DNA of 64,000 nt from Protea cynaroides. Lineage: Eukaryota; Streptophyta; Magnoliopsida; Proteales; Proteaceae. This document shows, in pieces, positions 32,849-43,793 of the stretch. A program made the translations under genes and the position numbers. A model generated the notes under the pieces. That model made no database searches. It had not been told where the DNA came from and was given only the letters and a program-made list of their open reading frames with translations. The stretch covers positions 1 to 64,000 of the forward strand of contig JAMYWD010001349.1 in the NCBI GenBank assembly GCA_028583415.1, in the 5' to 3' direction. Each line of letters opens with the position of its first letter. Position 1 is the stretch's first letter.

Positions 32849-33140
32849 TGTACCCTGTAGCACCATTAACTCTTGATACTCTATAGATATTTTATGTTTA
32901 TAAATTTTTTTTCTTGTTATGGTAATTCATGATCATTCTACTTGTCACTATGGTTTCCTCACTAGAGCATTAATATTTATTAATTCCACATTTAGTATAG
33001 TATATTATGCTCTTTCGTATTTAGTCTTAGGCATCAAACAAGTGCTTAAGATGTGTTTTTATTAATACTTTTAAATTCTTTCTATCTCAATTCATCGACT
33101 CAGTTAAGTGCAAATATGGTCAGTTGGACAGAGCCTAAGG

Positions 33141-33152
33141 GCTCTGATACCA
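33141..33152 (-). other. E3 primer-binding site (initiator tRNA-Met)
   Basis: TGGTATCAGAGC on the minus strand, three bases from the LTR. Confidence 0.92.
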
Positions 33153-33155
33153 AGT

Positions 33156-35313
33156 TTTCACACCCCAATTCCGACTAAACCAGAAGTGTGAGTGAACCGT
33201 CACTGAACCAACAGCTCACCCCAGGATCTCAATAAGACTGTGTCCACTCATACAAACCATTACACATAACCATAATCAGAATATAATAAAATACAGCGAA
33301 AGTCTTAAATTAAATGAACTGAATTCTCTATTGATAATTTAAATAAAATATCCAATTATTCTCCACATCAAAACGTAAATAAGTATCCTTACATCAATTT
33401 ATAAATCCAACTGAAAATAAATAAATAAACAAAACAAATCCTAGAAGTACATGCAGAAAGGGCACTCGCATGAAGCGTCATGCTCGTCCTCTCCTGCTTG
33501 CACTTCTAAAGCAGCAACACCTCCATACGTCGAAGCATCCATATAGTCCTCCACAGTAGAACCTGCATCAACATCTAAAAATAGTGTGTACACAAGGGTG
33601 AGCTCACAACTTAGCTCAGTAAGACAATCAGACAATGCAACAAACATATGCATGAGTAACATTCACATTATGGTCTAGTTTTAAGTTTGCAATGTGCTAT
33701 AGAAAGGATTGACGGCCACCGTACCTCTATACACGAGTGTGTGAAGCTGCCCAATGGATCAAACACCACTGTCATCCCACATGCACCCACCATGGAATAG
33801 AGATAGAGCTAAAGCGTTCGGATCAAACACCGCCAATACTTTCCCTGATACCCTACCCATATCAACACGTAAGTCCCTATTGGCAAGGGCTTGTAAACTA
33901 GGCTCGCAACTAACCAATCCTATATGTCATCACAGTAGGTCCTATCCCAGCATAGCTCCCTACGGCATAGAGATAGAGCTAGAGTCTAGTGGCCAGGCCA
34001 GAGACCACAGTGCCACTTCCTCCCCCTGATACCCTACCCGCATCAAGCATGCTAAGATAGAAACGATACGAAAAGGTGCTAGTATGAGGAATGATCCCAG
34101 ACCCCAGGCCCTTCCCATTCTACACACCAACGAAAACAATCACATGCCTAACAGTCACATCCTAGCATAGCGACTATGCATCAATAATAATAATAACTGA
34201 AAGTAAAGATGACATGCGAGTATGCACAAACACCAGTCCATAGAATCATAATTATTAACAACGTTTTACTTTGTTGTTAAATTATTAGGGTTTAGTTTCG
34301 ATTCCCTTACTTGACGCTTGATTGATAGCTTGCTCCGCGTCATAGAATCCAAACTTGCTATTACAAGGTCCTACACGATGTTAGGGTTGAATTAGAATAG
34401 TTTTCTTAGGGTTTACGTTGGTCGAAAAACTAACTGGGTCAAAAATACTCCTCACAGTGCAGACCGGTCGCAGGTATCGGCCGTGGCACTGTGGGGAAAG
34501 GTGCGATCGGTATGGTCGACCAGTCCCCACAGACCAGCCTCTAGGAGATAAGGTTACAGGTACCGGTCGCATAGGGTGCGACCGGTATGTCTCCGGAAAA
34601 CCATACATCCAGTTCTCGCCTTTCGTCGGTCACCCCCTATTGATTCTAGGGTTTCTCCTATTAATTCTAGGTCGAAGCAATGAGTTAGATTTGTTTCCAA
34701 CTCCATTCAAGTCCTAGTTTCGATGATCTTCAACCTAGAACTTGAATCTAGGGTTTATCGACTAGTTTAGGGTTTGACAGAAAAAAAAATGATTTAGATC
34801 AATACCTCACTTTGCATGGTATTGATCCAAACATGACTAACCATCCTAAAATGATTAAAGTAGAGGAAGGTTTAAGCACTTACTGTTGGTTCGCGGTAAT
34901 GTGTTCTTCGTCCAACGGCAATGGCGGCTCTCCCCTCTCCTTCCTAGCTTCTTCTCCATCTTCAATCTCTTTCTCCTCTCTAGGGTTGGTGAGGATCAAT
35001 GAAAGTGATTTTAGGAGGTTTAGGATATAGGCTAGGGTTGAGTTTAGGAAGCCTCCTAGCATTAGAAAAGTCTTTCGGTTTAAAATTTGGAAAGTGGGAC
35101 CCGTAGAGATCCGATTCCAGATCTAAGTGGTCTGCTGCGCAGGCCATACCGATCGACCGGTACCATCGACTGGTATGAAATATTTCATACTTTGAGGTCC
35201 GTTTTCGTACCTGATTGTCATCCACTCGTCCCATTTGGTCCGGTAATGATTGGAAGACCTGTTACGACATGAATGAAAGGTTTAGATCGGGTTCATGGAG
35301 TGTGGGTCTTACA
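33156..35313 (-). repeat. E3 5' LTR
   Basis: 2,158 bp. The edge next to the primer site reads TTTCACACCCC, where other copies have TGTCACACCCC, so the terminal TG...CA dinucleotide is mutated. The other edge is GGGTCTTACA. TATA (CTATATCC) at about 35029-35022 on the minus strand. CGGTCGA boxes upstream (35140-35176) and downstream (34458-34590). It matches D1 in reverse. Confidence 0.93.
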
Positions 35314-36538
35314 CAATGAGTCCATTTTCTCTGGGATTCTCAAATCCCATGCTAACTAGTGTGGGCCCTGCCTAGGTCGTGGGCCCACTCGACCATTAAG
35401 ATTGATCCCATGTTTTCCCCCTTTACAAAGAAAAATACAAAAAAAGAAAGAAAAGAAAATACAAAAAAATATGTCATGTTTGCATGTTTCCAAACGACAG
35501 TTGGGATCATGTTTGATCTCCAACATAGTCATCGTTCATTTATGGCCTGAGGGCATTTCGTCTCCCATGTTTGGGAGTTGGTCTGTAGACCAGTCATTTT
35601 CAGAATGTTAGTTTACCCTTGTCGAGTGTGGGGAGCTGAGGTCCGAGTACCTCTTGAGTGATGCCTTGCCGAGTGCAAGGAGTTGAGGTCCGAGTACCTC
35701 TTGAGTGATGCCTTGCCGAGTGCAAGGAGTTGAGGTCCGAGCACCTCTTGAGTAATGCCATGTGGGGTCCAATAGCTCGTTAACTATTGGGAACTACGTT
35801 TGACCTAATTCTCTAAGAGATACGTAGGCAGTGGGAAGTGGAGAGAACTTTGAGTAGTTCACCCTTCGCGCACAGTCACACGTGCTTCCTTTGTCAAGGG
35901 AGCATCTCACACATAACCACAACTCCACACGAACTACATTTGGCCTGATTCCCGCCGCATAGGGATACGTTGGCAGCTTGATCTCGAGCTCGGTCATCCA
36001 TTGTCTATTGTATTTTCTGTGTTATTCATTCTTTTAATTCATAATTTATTTATTCATGATTATTTCATTTTTTTATTATTCATTCATTTGTTCATTGATC
36101 CATTTATTGTCTGTTGACTTGTATTTTATTTTTCAAATCTATGTAGCGGCACCCTAAGTTAGAACAACTTAGAAACTTGGTATAGGTTTCCCCATTTGCC
36201 TAGTTAGGCTAAATTGACGACCTGAACATACATAAGTTTCAAGAATGTAGGAAAGGATAGGACAGAAGGAGACCGGTCCATTGACCGGGCGAGTTGGGTG
36301 CCTAACACCTTCCCAACTCGTAACTTGACGCTTACCCTTCTCTGGTAAGATTAGAAACCAATCCATTGAGCATGAGTCATTAGCATCTTTCCAAGTGAGA
36401 GACCATTTATAGGTCCTAGACCTCATCTAGGTGGCGACTCCATATTTACACCATCCATTGGCGTGGATGGACAAGGTAACAAGGCGAGAGCCTATTTTGA
36501 TTTCGTGAAGGATCATATGATAATCCGTTGTCCTCACA
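35314..36538 (+). repeat. E4 5' LTR, right part
   Basis: Matches 61857-63039 of the 3' LTR nearly base for base, ending CCGTTGTCCTCACA before the primer site. It contains three copies of a 47-bp unit where the 3' LTR has two. The left part is separated by E3. Confidence 0.93.
35620..35758. repeat. 47-bp tandem repeat, about three copies, in the E4 5' LTR
   Basis: Unit contains CTTGCCGAGTGCAAGGAGTT and GAGGTCCGAGTACCTCTTGA, the latter with an internal inverted repeat (GAGGT...ACCTC). The 3' LTR (62163-62255) has about two copies. Confidence 0.92.
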
Positions 36539-36539
36539 G

Positions 36540-36555
36540 TGGCGACTCCACTGGG
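36540..36555 (+). other. E4 primer-binding site
   Basis: TGGCGACTCCACTGGG, one base after the LTR end. It is of the kind reported for Ogre-like elements, probably primed by a tRNA-Arg. The tRNA identity is from memory and should be checked. Confidence 0.75.
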
Positions 36556-37936
36556 AAAATCATGTCAGACTCCAAATCTTATCCTTTCCTTTCCTTACAC
36601 TCTTGTGGTCGATGTATTTTATGGGTTTACTTGATGCAATTTCTTGTATTTTAATTTCCTGTAAATACATGTATTTTAGCTTAAATGTTTACATTTCTTG
36701 TTTCCTATAAATACTCGTAGCATGTTGTAAATACTTGTATGTTGTTTAGATGTAAATTCTTGTGTCTTAACTTCTTGTAAATAGTAAATTCTTGTGTCTT
36801 AACTTCTTGCAAATACCTGTGGTTTAGTTTGTTGTAGACACTTGTATATAACATGTTGTAAATAAATGTTTTAGTATGTTGTAAACACTTGGATGTTAGG
36901 TGGTTGTAAATACTTGTTTGTTAATTTCTATTTTTGCATCTTGCATTGCATTTGTGAGGATGAGATCAACCAAACCTCGTGGTTAGTTGGAACGGACCCA
37001 TTATGAATATTTTGGGCAGCCCTCCGACGAAGCCACAACCTTGATCTAGTACCTTCGGGTATATAAAAGGATGCCCGTACCTGCGATTCATTCAGTTTAT
37101 ACGGGTGATAGGTATATTTTGCATCCCGTCAAGGTAGCCTGCCGGTCCTATAACCATCTATCATGCATCATTTGACATAGAACCTACACTCAGGTCTCTA
37201 CACTGACATCATCTCGGGGTACAAGAAAGAATAATGCTATAGACTTATGTCGCCTATCACATCCAATTTGTGATAACCAAAACATGATTCGTTCTCCTTG
37301 TTGATACACTTTCATAGATGGCACAACACGTGGGTATGCAAAACTATGCCGATCACTTTGTATATTTTCGTCACCCGTATGTCGTACCTTTTATGTTTGG
37401 AGTATCAACCTCGAGGGCAAACCAAGTAATTTATCATAAACTGATTATGTGATAGAAGAACTGTCCATAGTTTTGTCCCTTCTTGGTGACCTTATGCTTG
37501 TTGATCGCTTGTATTATCTTTCAAATCAGCATATTTTGTTCGAATTTTCTAGGTCGAATCAGTTTTGTGTCTTTGGATTCTGGGACTAAAGTGTAACTTG
37601 GTAAAGGTGCATGCTGTCCATTATCCAAGGATACAATGCCGTTTGATTCAAAAAATCCGACCAAAATATATTTGATTTGAGTCATATTACAAGTGAACTA
37701 AACTTTGTTTGGTTGAGTCTCCTATAAATGGGCTTGTTTGTCTCTTATAAATCCCAATCCAATTTCTCATTCTTCTAACTTATTGATTTTCCGATTACAG
37801 TCAAGTCGTCTAAGTCACCATATCTTTAAGAGCCGGACCGTCCTAGGTCAGAAGCCCCTATTCTAAGAGACTTTTTAGGGTTGTCTATCCTCCATTAGTC
37901 CCTACACCTTCCCGAGCAACGGCAAGTTCTAAGACC
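36556..37936 (+). other. E4 untranslated leader
   Basis: No coding region. At 36650-36930 are several imperfect repeats around TTCTTGTAAATACTTGT, giving a low-complexity tract. The remainder to the gag ATG shows nothing I can name. Confidence 0.6.
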
Positions 37937-39181
37937 ATGAATCCATACAACAATCAGAATTCCTTAGAGGCCATGGATGCTCGAATAGCCAGAATGGAAG
38001 ATATGATGATCAATCTGACTAACTTCATACAGACTCATCTGCCACCGCCTTTGCCAATTAAACAGCTAGATTAGGGCAGCAGGATGAAAACTCCTCCCCC
38101 CAATCCTCCACATGTTCCTCCACCAGCTCATGGTGCGTATAATGGGGGAGGAGAAGTCCGCAACATCCACTTTTAGCAGTAGTACAGATCACTATAGAGA
38201 CTCAGGAACTACGGAGCAAAATAGAGCTCCTGGAGCACTCTTTGAAAGGTATAAAGGGGTTTGAGAATCAGATGGTGACACAGAAGGCCTCCTTTTCTTC
38301 CCAAAATCTCGACTTTTGGACAAGTTTAAGTGGCAAGATGAGAAGTTTAACGGGACTGGGGATCCCCGAACCCACCTGAGGTTATTTACTAGATTGTTAA
38401 AAGGGGGCAAGAACTTTACTGATGAGCAATTAGGTCAAGCCTTCCAACATTCCCTAATGGGAAGTGCCCTTTACTGGCTAATGAACCTAAGGCCTAGCCA
38501 AATCCGGTCATGGGCAGATATTCATAATGCTTTCATCGAGCAGTATTCATACAATACTGAGATTGAGACCACTCGAAGGCAATTGGAAACTTTGGTTCAG
38601 ATGCCAGGTAAGAGCTTTACTGCCTATCTTACAAGGTTTAGAGCATTGGCTACACAAATGTGGGACCGTCCCCCAAAGAGAGAACAGGTGGCCATGATGA
38701 TGAAGGGGCTCCACAAGACGTACAAGAATTATATTTTTGGTCAGGGCATCCTTACCTTTGAGGTTCTCATTGCTGCAGTGCAACAGGTGGAAGACATTAT
38801 TGCTCATGGGGAAGAGCTCCCTAGCAAGAAAGAGAAGGGTACATTTGAAGCTGGCGGTAGTAACAGCAAGAAGCCCTATTCCCCAAGACCGTTCAATCCC
38901 AATCCTACCCCTGTTTCTAAGGGTGTTGTTGCAGTAGCTACCCAAGCCCCAATTGTGATCACAAGAGAAGAAAATGTTTCCCTACCATACCCTCAGAAAC
39001 AACCAAGACAATTCACTGACCTTGGTATGTCGAGGACGATGACTTTTGAGAGTTTGTGCAAATTGGGATTGTTGGAGCCTCTCGAAGCAAAACCCTTGCC
39101 GGAAAACAAGCCAAGATGGTTTAACCCAGCACTCTTCTGTAAATACCACAATCAGACTGGACATGATGTAGAAAACTGACC
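37937..39181 (+). pseudogene. gag: E4 Gag
   Basis: The likely start is ATG at 37937 (MNPYNNQNS, then a short heptad stretch ARIARMEDMMINL). It meets a TAG near 38071 and a frame change before the main open part, 38316-39179 (287 residues). That part carries the retrotransposon capsid domain (FNGTGDPRTHLRLF, QAFQHSLMGSALYWL, SFTAYLTRFR) and a C-terminal zinc-knuckle-like CKYHNQTGHDVEN. The frame breaks at the expected last Cys of the knuckle (39178) by loss of one base. The downstream frame continues at 39185. Gag forms the particle; this copy is defective. Confidence 0.88.
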
Positions 39182-39184
39182 TCG

Positions 39185-40080
39185 TTGAGGCATGCCATCC
39201 AAGACCTACTCGATGCTGGGAAATTTGAGGTTAGGACAAAGCGCCCCTTTGTGGAAACCAACCCATTGCCTCACCATATAGTCAGGGCCATTGAAATTGA
39301 TGGAAGTCACTTTAATCCAACGAGCCTCATTAACCTGCTGAATGGTCAAGATCATCTGCCCAGAGGACGACCACAAAGCTTCGATCAGGAGAGTGACTGT
39401 TATGTCAACATGACCGGATTAGATGAAGAGTATGAGGACGAATATGAAATTTTCATGTCACAGCGAACAGAGGGAGGAGTGGCAATTGCAGAAGGAGAGG
39501 AATATGAGATCTTCGTTCCCAGTCTTTTAGAGAATGAGATAGCTGCGGCTAAAGGAGGAGGAATGTAAAGATGAGTATGAAACTTTGATCCCTCAATATT
39601 CAGGAAGTGAGGTGGCCATTGCAGAAGAGGAGTATGAGATTTTTGTCCCAGGGTATTCAGTGGCAGTTGCAGAAGAAGAGGAATATGAAATCTTCATTCC
39701 CAGTCTTTTAGAAAATGAGATAGCTGCGGCAAAGGAGGAGGAATGTAAAGATGAGTACAAAACTCTGATCCCTCAATATTCAGGAAGTGAGGTGGCTGTT
39801 GCAGAAGAGGAGTATGAGATTTTCATCCAAGGGTATTCAGAGGAAGCAATAGCAGGTGCAGGGATAGATGATCATGAAACCTACGCCCTACAATCTCCAA
39901 GGGAGAATGTAATGTGAGTAGAAAAAACAAAGCCCATAATCATTTACTTGTCTGATGAGGAACAAGATATTGCGCAAGTAGGTGTGAATGAAGAAGAATT
40001 TGAAATCTACATCCCTGAGAGGGAGGAGTCAGTGGCAGAAACTAGATCTGGCAAGCCATATACACCAACAACACTGAGGG
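39185..40080 (+). CDS. Acidic repeat spacer between Gag and protease of E4
   Basis: Open pieces 39185-39568 and 39585-39917. After a Gag-tail segment (MRHAIQDLLDAGKFEVR) the sequence is Glu-rich with six versions of the motif E-[EDF]-[YE]-E-I-[FY]-[VIM]: EYEIFMSQ, EYEIFVPSL, EYEIFVPGY, EYEIFIPSL, EYEIFIQGY and EFEIYIPE. At DNA level a unit of about 180 bp is duplicated (39499-39678 and 39679-39860), including VPSLLENEIAAAK and LIPQYSGSEVA. One frameshift near 39560 and stops near 39915 and 40120 break it. No function known. It lies where the Gag-Pol polyprotein would be cut. Confidence 0.7.
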
Positions 40081-40157
40081 AAAAAATTTTGGGACAACAA
40101 GCAAGGCAGAAAGAACAAGGATAGGGTGGCAAACAACCAGAGCCCAAGAATGTAGTC

Positions 40158-41270
40158 TTGAAACAGTTGCAAAAGACCCAGGCCAATATTTCCATTTGGG
40201 GTCTCCTGATGGCATCGCCAGTTCATAGGGAAGCCGTTCTGAAATCACTGGCTAGCATCCAAGTCCCAATCACTACTGACCCTGACCATTTGGTCTCTTT
40301 GATTACCGGGTCTCAAGCAGTGAACTCGCTAACATTTGGGGATCTGGACCTACCACCAGAGGGCAAAAGTCACAACAAAGCCTTGTACATCACAGTTGCT
40401 TGCAGGGACAACATAATCCCTTTGGTCCTAATTGACAATGGATCTGCTCTGAACATCTTTCCCCTTCAGACTTTCAAGCATTTGGGTTTCTCGGAGTCGG
40501 ATTTGACATCTCCGAAGCATGGTGTAAAAGCTTATGATAACACTAGGCGAGATGTCCTAGGTGTTCTTACTATCGGCGTTACTATTGCGCCAGTTGTCTT
40601 TGAGATTGAATTCCAAGTGGTTGATATCCCTGCCTCATTCAATATGTTGTTGGGAAGGCCATGGATACATGCAGCTGAAGTACTGGTCTCCTCTCTAAAT
40701 CAAAAGATCAAATTTTTGCATAAGGGTGTAACAGTTACCGTGGCGGCTGACCTAGGGGCTATCAACATGTTGGCTCCCACTGAGTTAGAAACTGGAGACG
40801 GCAGCGCTCCAACCCTTGATGCCCGAATGAGTGGCTTTCAAATCAGTACCATCAATGCTACCATGGATCAAGAATCATCAGTAAAGCTTCCGTTCTTCCT
40901 CGAGCAATTCCTTAAGATGTCTTACTTTCCTGGAATGGGTTTGGGCAGAAACCAACAAGGGGTTGTCAATGCATTATCTGATGCCATCAATGAGCATGGG
41001 TTTGGTATGGGATATGTTCCAAATGAAGAAGACCTGAAGCTCATCGAACATAAAAAGCGAAAGGTAGAGAGCGCTTTCATCTTGGTAGAAAGGAAGAAAT
41101 ACAAGAACAGTGATCGATTCTCTAAGGCAGCAAGGTCACCCAACAGAAAGGGCAGTCAAGAAGTGAAGGGAGTACAGTTTCCAGAGGTGATAACATATGG
41201 GCAGAACAACCAACAGCTGGATTCAGTTATGGCCTGTGACTATTTGCAGTGGGGCAGCCTTGATCGATAA
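40158..41270 (+). CDS. E4 aspartic protease with G-patch
   Basis: 370-residue open region. The retropepsin active site is PLVLIDNGSALNIFPL (D-N-G-S; about residues 94-104) and a second motif is MLLGRPWIH. Further on is a G-patch-like segment, FPGMGLGRNQQGVV, a glycine-rich nucleic-acid-binding motif that follows protease in this group of plant elements. The protein would process Gag-Pol. The stretch is one of the least damaged in E4 and ends at a TAA before a degraded linker. Confidence 0.88.
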   Translation: MKQLQKTQANISIWGLLMASPVHREAVLKSLASIQVPITTDPDHLVSLITGSQAVNSLTFGDLDLPPEGKSHNKALYITVACRDNIIPLVLIDNGSALNIFPLQTFKHLGFSESDLTSPKHGVKAYDNTRRDVLGVLTIGVTIAPVVFEIEFQVVDIPASFNMLLGRPWIHAAEVLVSSLNQKIKFLHKGVTVTVAADLGAINMLAPTELETGDGSAPTLDARMSGFQISTINATMDQESSVKLPFFLEQFLKMSYFPGMGLGRNQQGVVNALSDAINEHGFGMGYVPNEEDLKLIEHKKRKVESAFILVERKKYKNSDRFSKAARSPNRKGSQEVKGVQFPEVITYGQNNQQLDSVMACDYLQWGSLDR

Positions 41271-41957
41271 CCAGTTTCGTACTTTCGGACCCTCAATGGA
41301 TATTTTGTTAAGGAAGGAGAAGACTTCCCCTTTTGTGGATTTCTAGGGCATGGTTTGATGAGATTACTCAGAAACGCTTCCCAGGGTTTGAAATTTTCTT
41401 TGACTGTACACTTGACTGGGTAGAATTTGAGAGTGCTTGGAAGAAAGGTCAGATGAAAGAGCTAGTGTCTGAAGAAGAACCAGTGTCTGAAGAAGAAATT
41501 GCAAACCTCAACAACCTTTTCCAGGACAGCGTGATGATGACCCTCACCAGCGGCAACTTGAATGGAGTTCCGACCCCACAACAATTCATTACCTCTACTA
41601 TTGGGTCCTCCCTAACTGGAGTTATCCAGATGAGTTTATGTGTCCCAACCTACTGCGCCAGGAAGTTGACAGGTTGGCCATATATGGGCCTAAGTCTGTT
41701 AGGTCTGTAGTAAGTACGGAGTCTGTCATTGATGTTGAGTCTGTTGTCCCAGCTAAGACCTCATCTGATGTACTTCTTTTGGATGATATTAATGAAATGA
41801 CTTCTTCCGAGTATATTGCTTCTTCCACTTCCCTTTCCCTTATTAATTCTGATTCTGATAATGATCTTTGTGATGAACCCTTGCCTGAATTTTTGCAATC
41901 TCTTAAAGCTTTAAAGGAACAAAAGACCCAACCTGACCTGTCTGTGAAGACTTTAAG
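41271..41957 (+). pseudogene. E4 protease-RT linker
   Basis: Two open pieces, 41333-41710 (SEEEPVSEEEIANLNNLF) and 41638-41961 (acidic; SDNDLCDEPLPEFLQSL). Linkers of this Glu-rich type precede RT in Tat elements. The two frames overlap, which shows one indel near 41650. Confidence 0.65.
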
Positions 41958-43475
41958 ATGATCAATTTAGGGACAACTAAACAGCCTCGTAAAATAAAAG
42001 TTGGCATAACTCTAAATGATCACGAGACTGCCCAGTTGTCTGATCTATTGAAAGAATTCCATGAATTTTTCGCTTGGTCATACGACGACATGCTGGGTAT
42101 TGCCCTGAAGTGGTACAACATAGAATTCCACTTTCCCCTGGTGTGAAGCCTACCAAATAGAAGTTGAGACGCCTCAGGCCCGAGTGGACATTGAAAGTTA
42201 AAGAAGATATAGAGAAGCAGCTGAGTGTAGGATTTCTTGAGGTTTGCAATTACCCTAAATGGTTAGCCAATATGGTCATTGTGCCGAAAAACGATGGTAG
42301 GCTTCGTGTGTGTGTGGATTACAGAGGTCTGAATAAGGCAAGTCCTAAGGATGATTTTCCTCTGCCCAAGATCGATATACTAGTGGACAATACTATCAGA
42401 ACGCCCTTCTATCTTTTATGGATGGCTTCTCAGGGTACAACCAAATTAAAATGGCACTTGAGGATAAGGAGAAAACTTTTTTCATAACCGATTGGGGAAC
42501 CTACTGTTATATGGTGATGCCTTTCGGTTTGAAGAATACCGATGCCACGTACCAAAGGATGGCCACCACGGTCCTCCATGACCTGATTCATAAGGAGGTT
42601 GAAGTTTATGTTGATGATATGATAGTGAAATCGATCAGTAGAGAGAATCATTTCCAATCCTTGAGGGTATTTTTTGAAAGAATCAAGCAGTATAATCTGA
42701 GGTTGAACCCGCAAAAGTATGCATTTGGGGTTACTGCTGGAAAAATGCTAGGGTTCATGGTCAGTCAAAGGGGGATAGAGATCGACCCATCCAAAATTAA
42801 GGCCATCACAGAAATGCCTCCACCCCAAACTGAAAAGGAGATTAGAGGATTTCTAGGAAGAATCCAATACATCAATCGATTCATAGCGCATTTGACGGCC
42901 ACCTGCGAACCAACATTCAAGTTGTTGAGGAAAAATCAGCCCAAAACTTGGAATCCACAATGCCAGTTAGCCTTCGACCGAATCAAGGCATGCTTAGCGA
43001 ATCCACCAATTTTGGTGCCTCCAGAACCAGGGAGACCACTATTGCTTTATTTATCAGTTCTGGAAAACTCTATGGGATCAACGATTGCACAGCACGATTC
43101 AGATGGTCGGACAGAGAGGCGATATATTATTTGAGTAAAAAGTTCACAGGTTATGAAGCAAACTATACACCTTTGGAGAAAACCTGTGTAGCTTTAATTT
43201 GGGTTACAAAGAGGTTGAGGCATTATATGCTCTCTTATTAGATCATCCTAATTTCACGGATGGATCCCATAAAGTACTTGTTTGAGAAGCCAGCACTAAC
43301 GGGAAGGCTGGCAAGATGGTTACTACTTTTATCTGAATTTGAGATCATCTATGCCACCCAGAAGGCTATCAAAGGAAGTGTCATCGCCGAGCATTTGTCT
43401 CCCCACCCGGTGGATGATTTGAAAAATATGGAAGATGTATTCCCGGACGAAGAGGTAGCAGTTGTCTAAGCCCAA
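41958..43475 (+). pseudogene. E4 reverse transcriptase and first RNase H
   Basis: Pieces: 41958-42146 (LKEFHEFFAWSYDDM), 42164-42487 (NYPKWLANMVIVPKNDGRLR, VDYRGLNKA) and 42418-43134 (MDGFSGYNQIKMA, MPFGLKNTDATYQRM, catalytic YVDDMIVKS, then FLGRIQYINRFIAHL and the start of RNase H). 42948-43241 and 43260-43469 give the RNase H end (KKFTGYEANYTPLEKTCVAL, MDPIKYLFEKPALTGRLARW). Frame changes occur near 42150, 42420 and 43110. Catalytic RT residues are intact. The usual first RNase H Asp is weak (LLLYLSVLENSMG), as is common in this clade. Confidence 0.9.
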
Positions 43476-43484
43476 GAAGGAGAG

Positions 43485-43793
43485 GTGGATCCCTGGGTGA
43501 TGTTCTTTGATGGCGCTGCAAACCATAAAGGATGTGAAGCTGGTGTCCTATTCATTAGTCCTGACGGGATGTTCGTGCCCATTTCATTCCGGCTCGACTT
43601 TGAATGCACCAATAATATGGCTGAATATAAATCTTGCATCATGGGATTAAGGGCAGCTTTGGCCATTGGAATTCAGAAGATGAATGTGTATGGAGATTCT
43701 TCTGTGGTGATCTATCTGATTAGCGAAGAATGGAAGACAATGGATGAGAAATTGAAACCATACCGGCAGTATGTTGTGAGCTTGGCACAATAA
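43485..43793 (+). CDS. E4 second, archaeal-type RNase H (aRH)
   Basis: 102 residues: WVMFFDGAANHKGCEAGVLF (first Asp), ECTNNMAEYKSCIMGLRAAL (Glu) and VYGDSSVVIYLISEEW (Asp) give the D-E-D core of an archaeal-type RNase H. It lies directly after the first RNase H and before integrase. This duplicated domain is a defining trait of Tat-lineage elements. It probably removes RNA during reverse transcription. Confidence 0.9.
   Translation: MDPWVMFFDGAANHKGCEAGVLFISPDGMFVPISFRLDFECTNNMAEYKSCIMGLRAALAIGIQKMNVYGDSSVVIYLISEEWKTMDEKLKPYRQYVVSLAQ

Larger units (their letters stand above)
28679..35313 (-). mobile_element. E3: Tekay-type chromovirus, 5' half
   Basis: In element order: 5' LTR (35313-33156), primer site, leader, antisense accessory ORF, gag, protease and the start of RT. 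At 28679 it is cut by the insertion of E2; the remaining pol and 3' LTR must lie left of the window. Its own right end at 35313 abuts E4 LTR sequence (CAATGAGTCC, also present at 61857), so E3 inserted into the E4 5' LTR. Confidence 0.9.

Noticed and set aside
40007..40248. Minus-strand hydrophobic ORFs opposite the E4 protease start
   Set aside because: Antisense shadows of the acidic coding strand.
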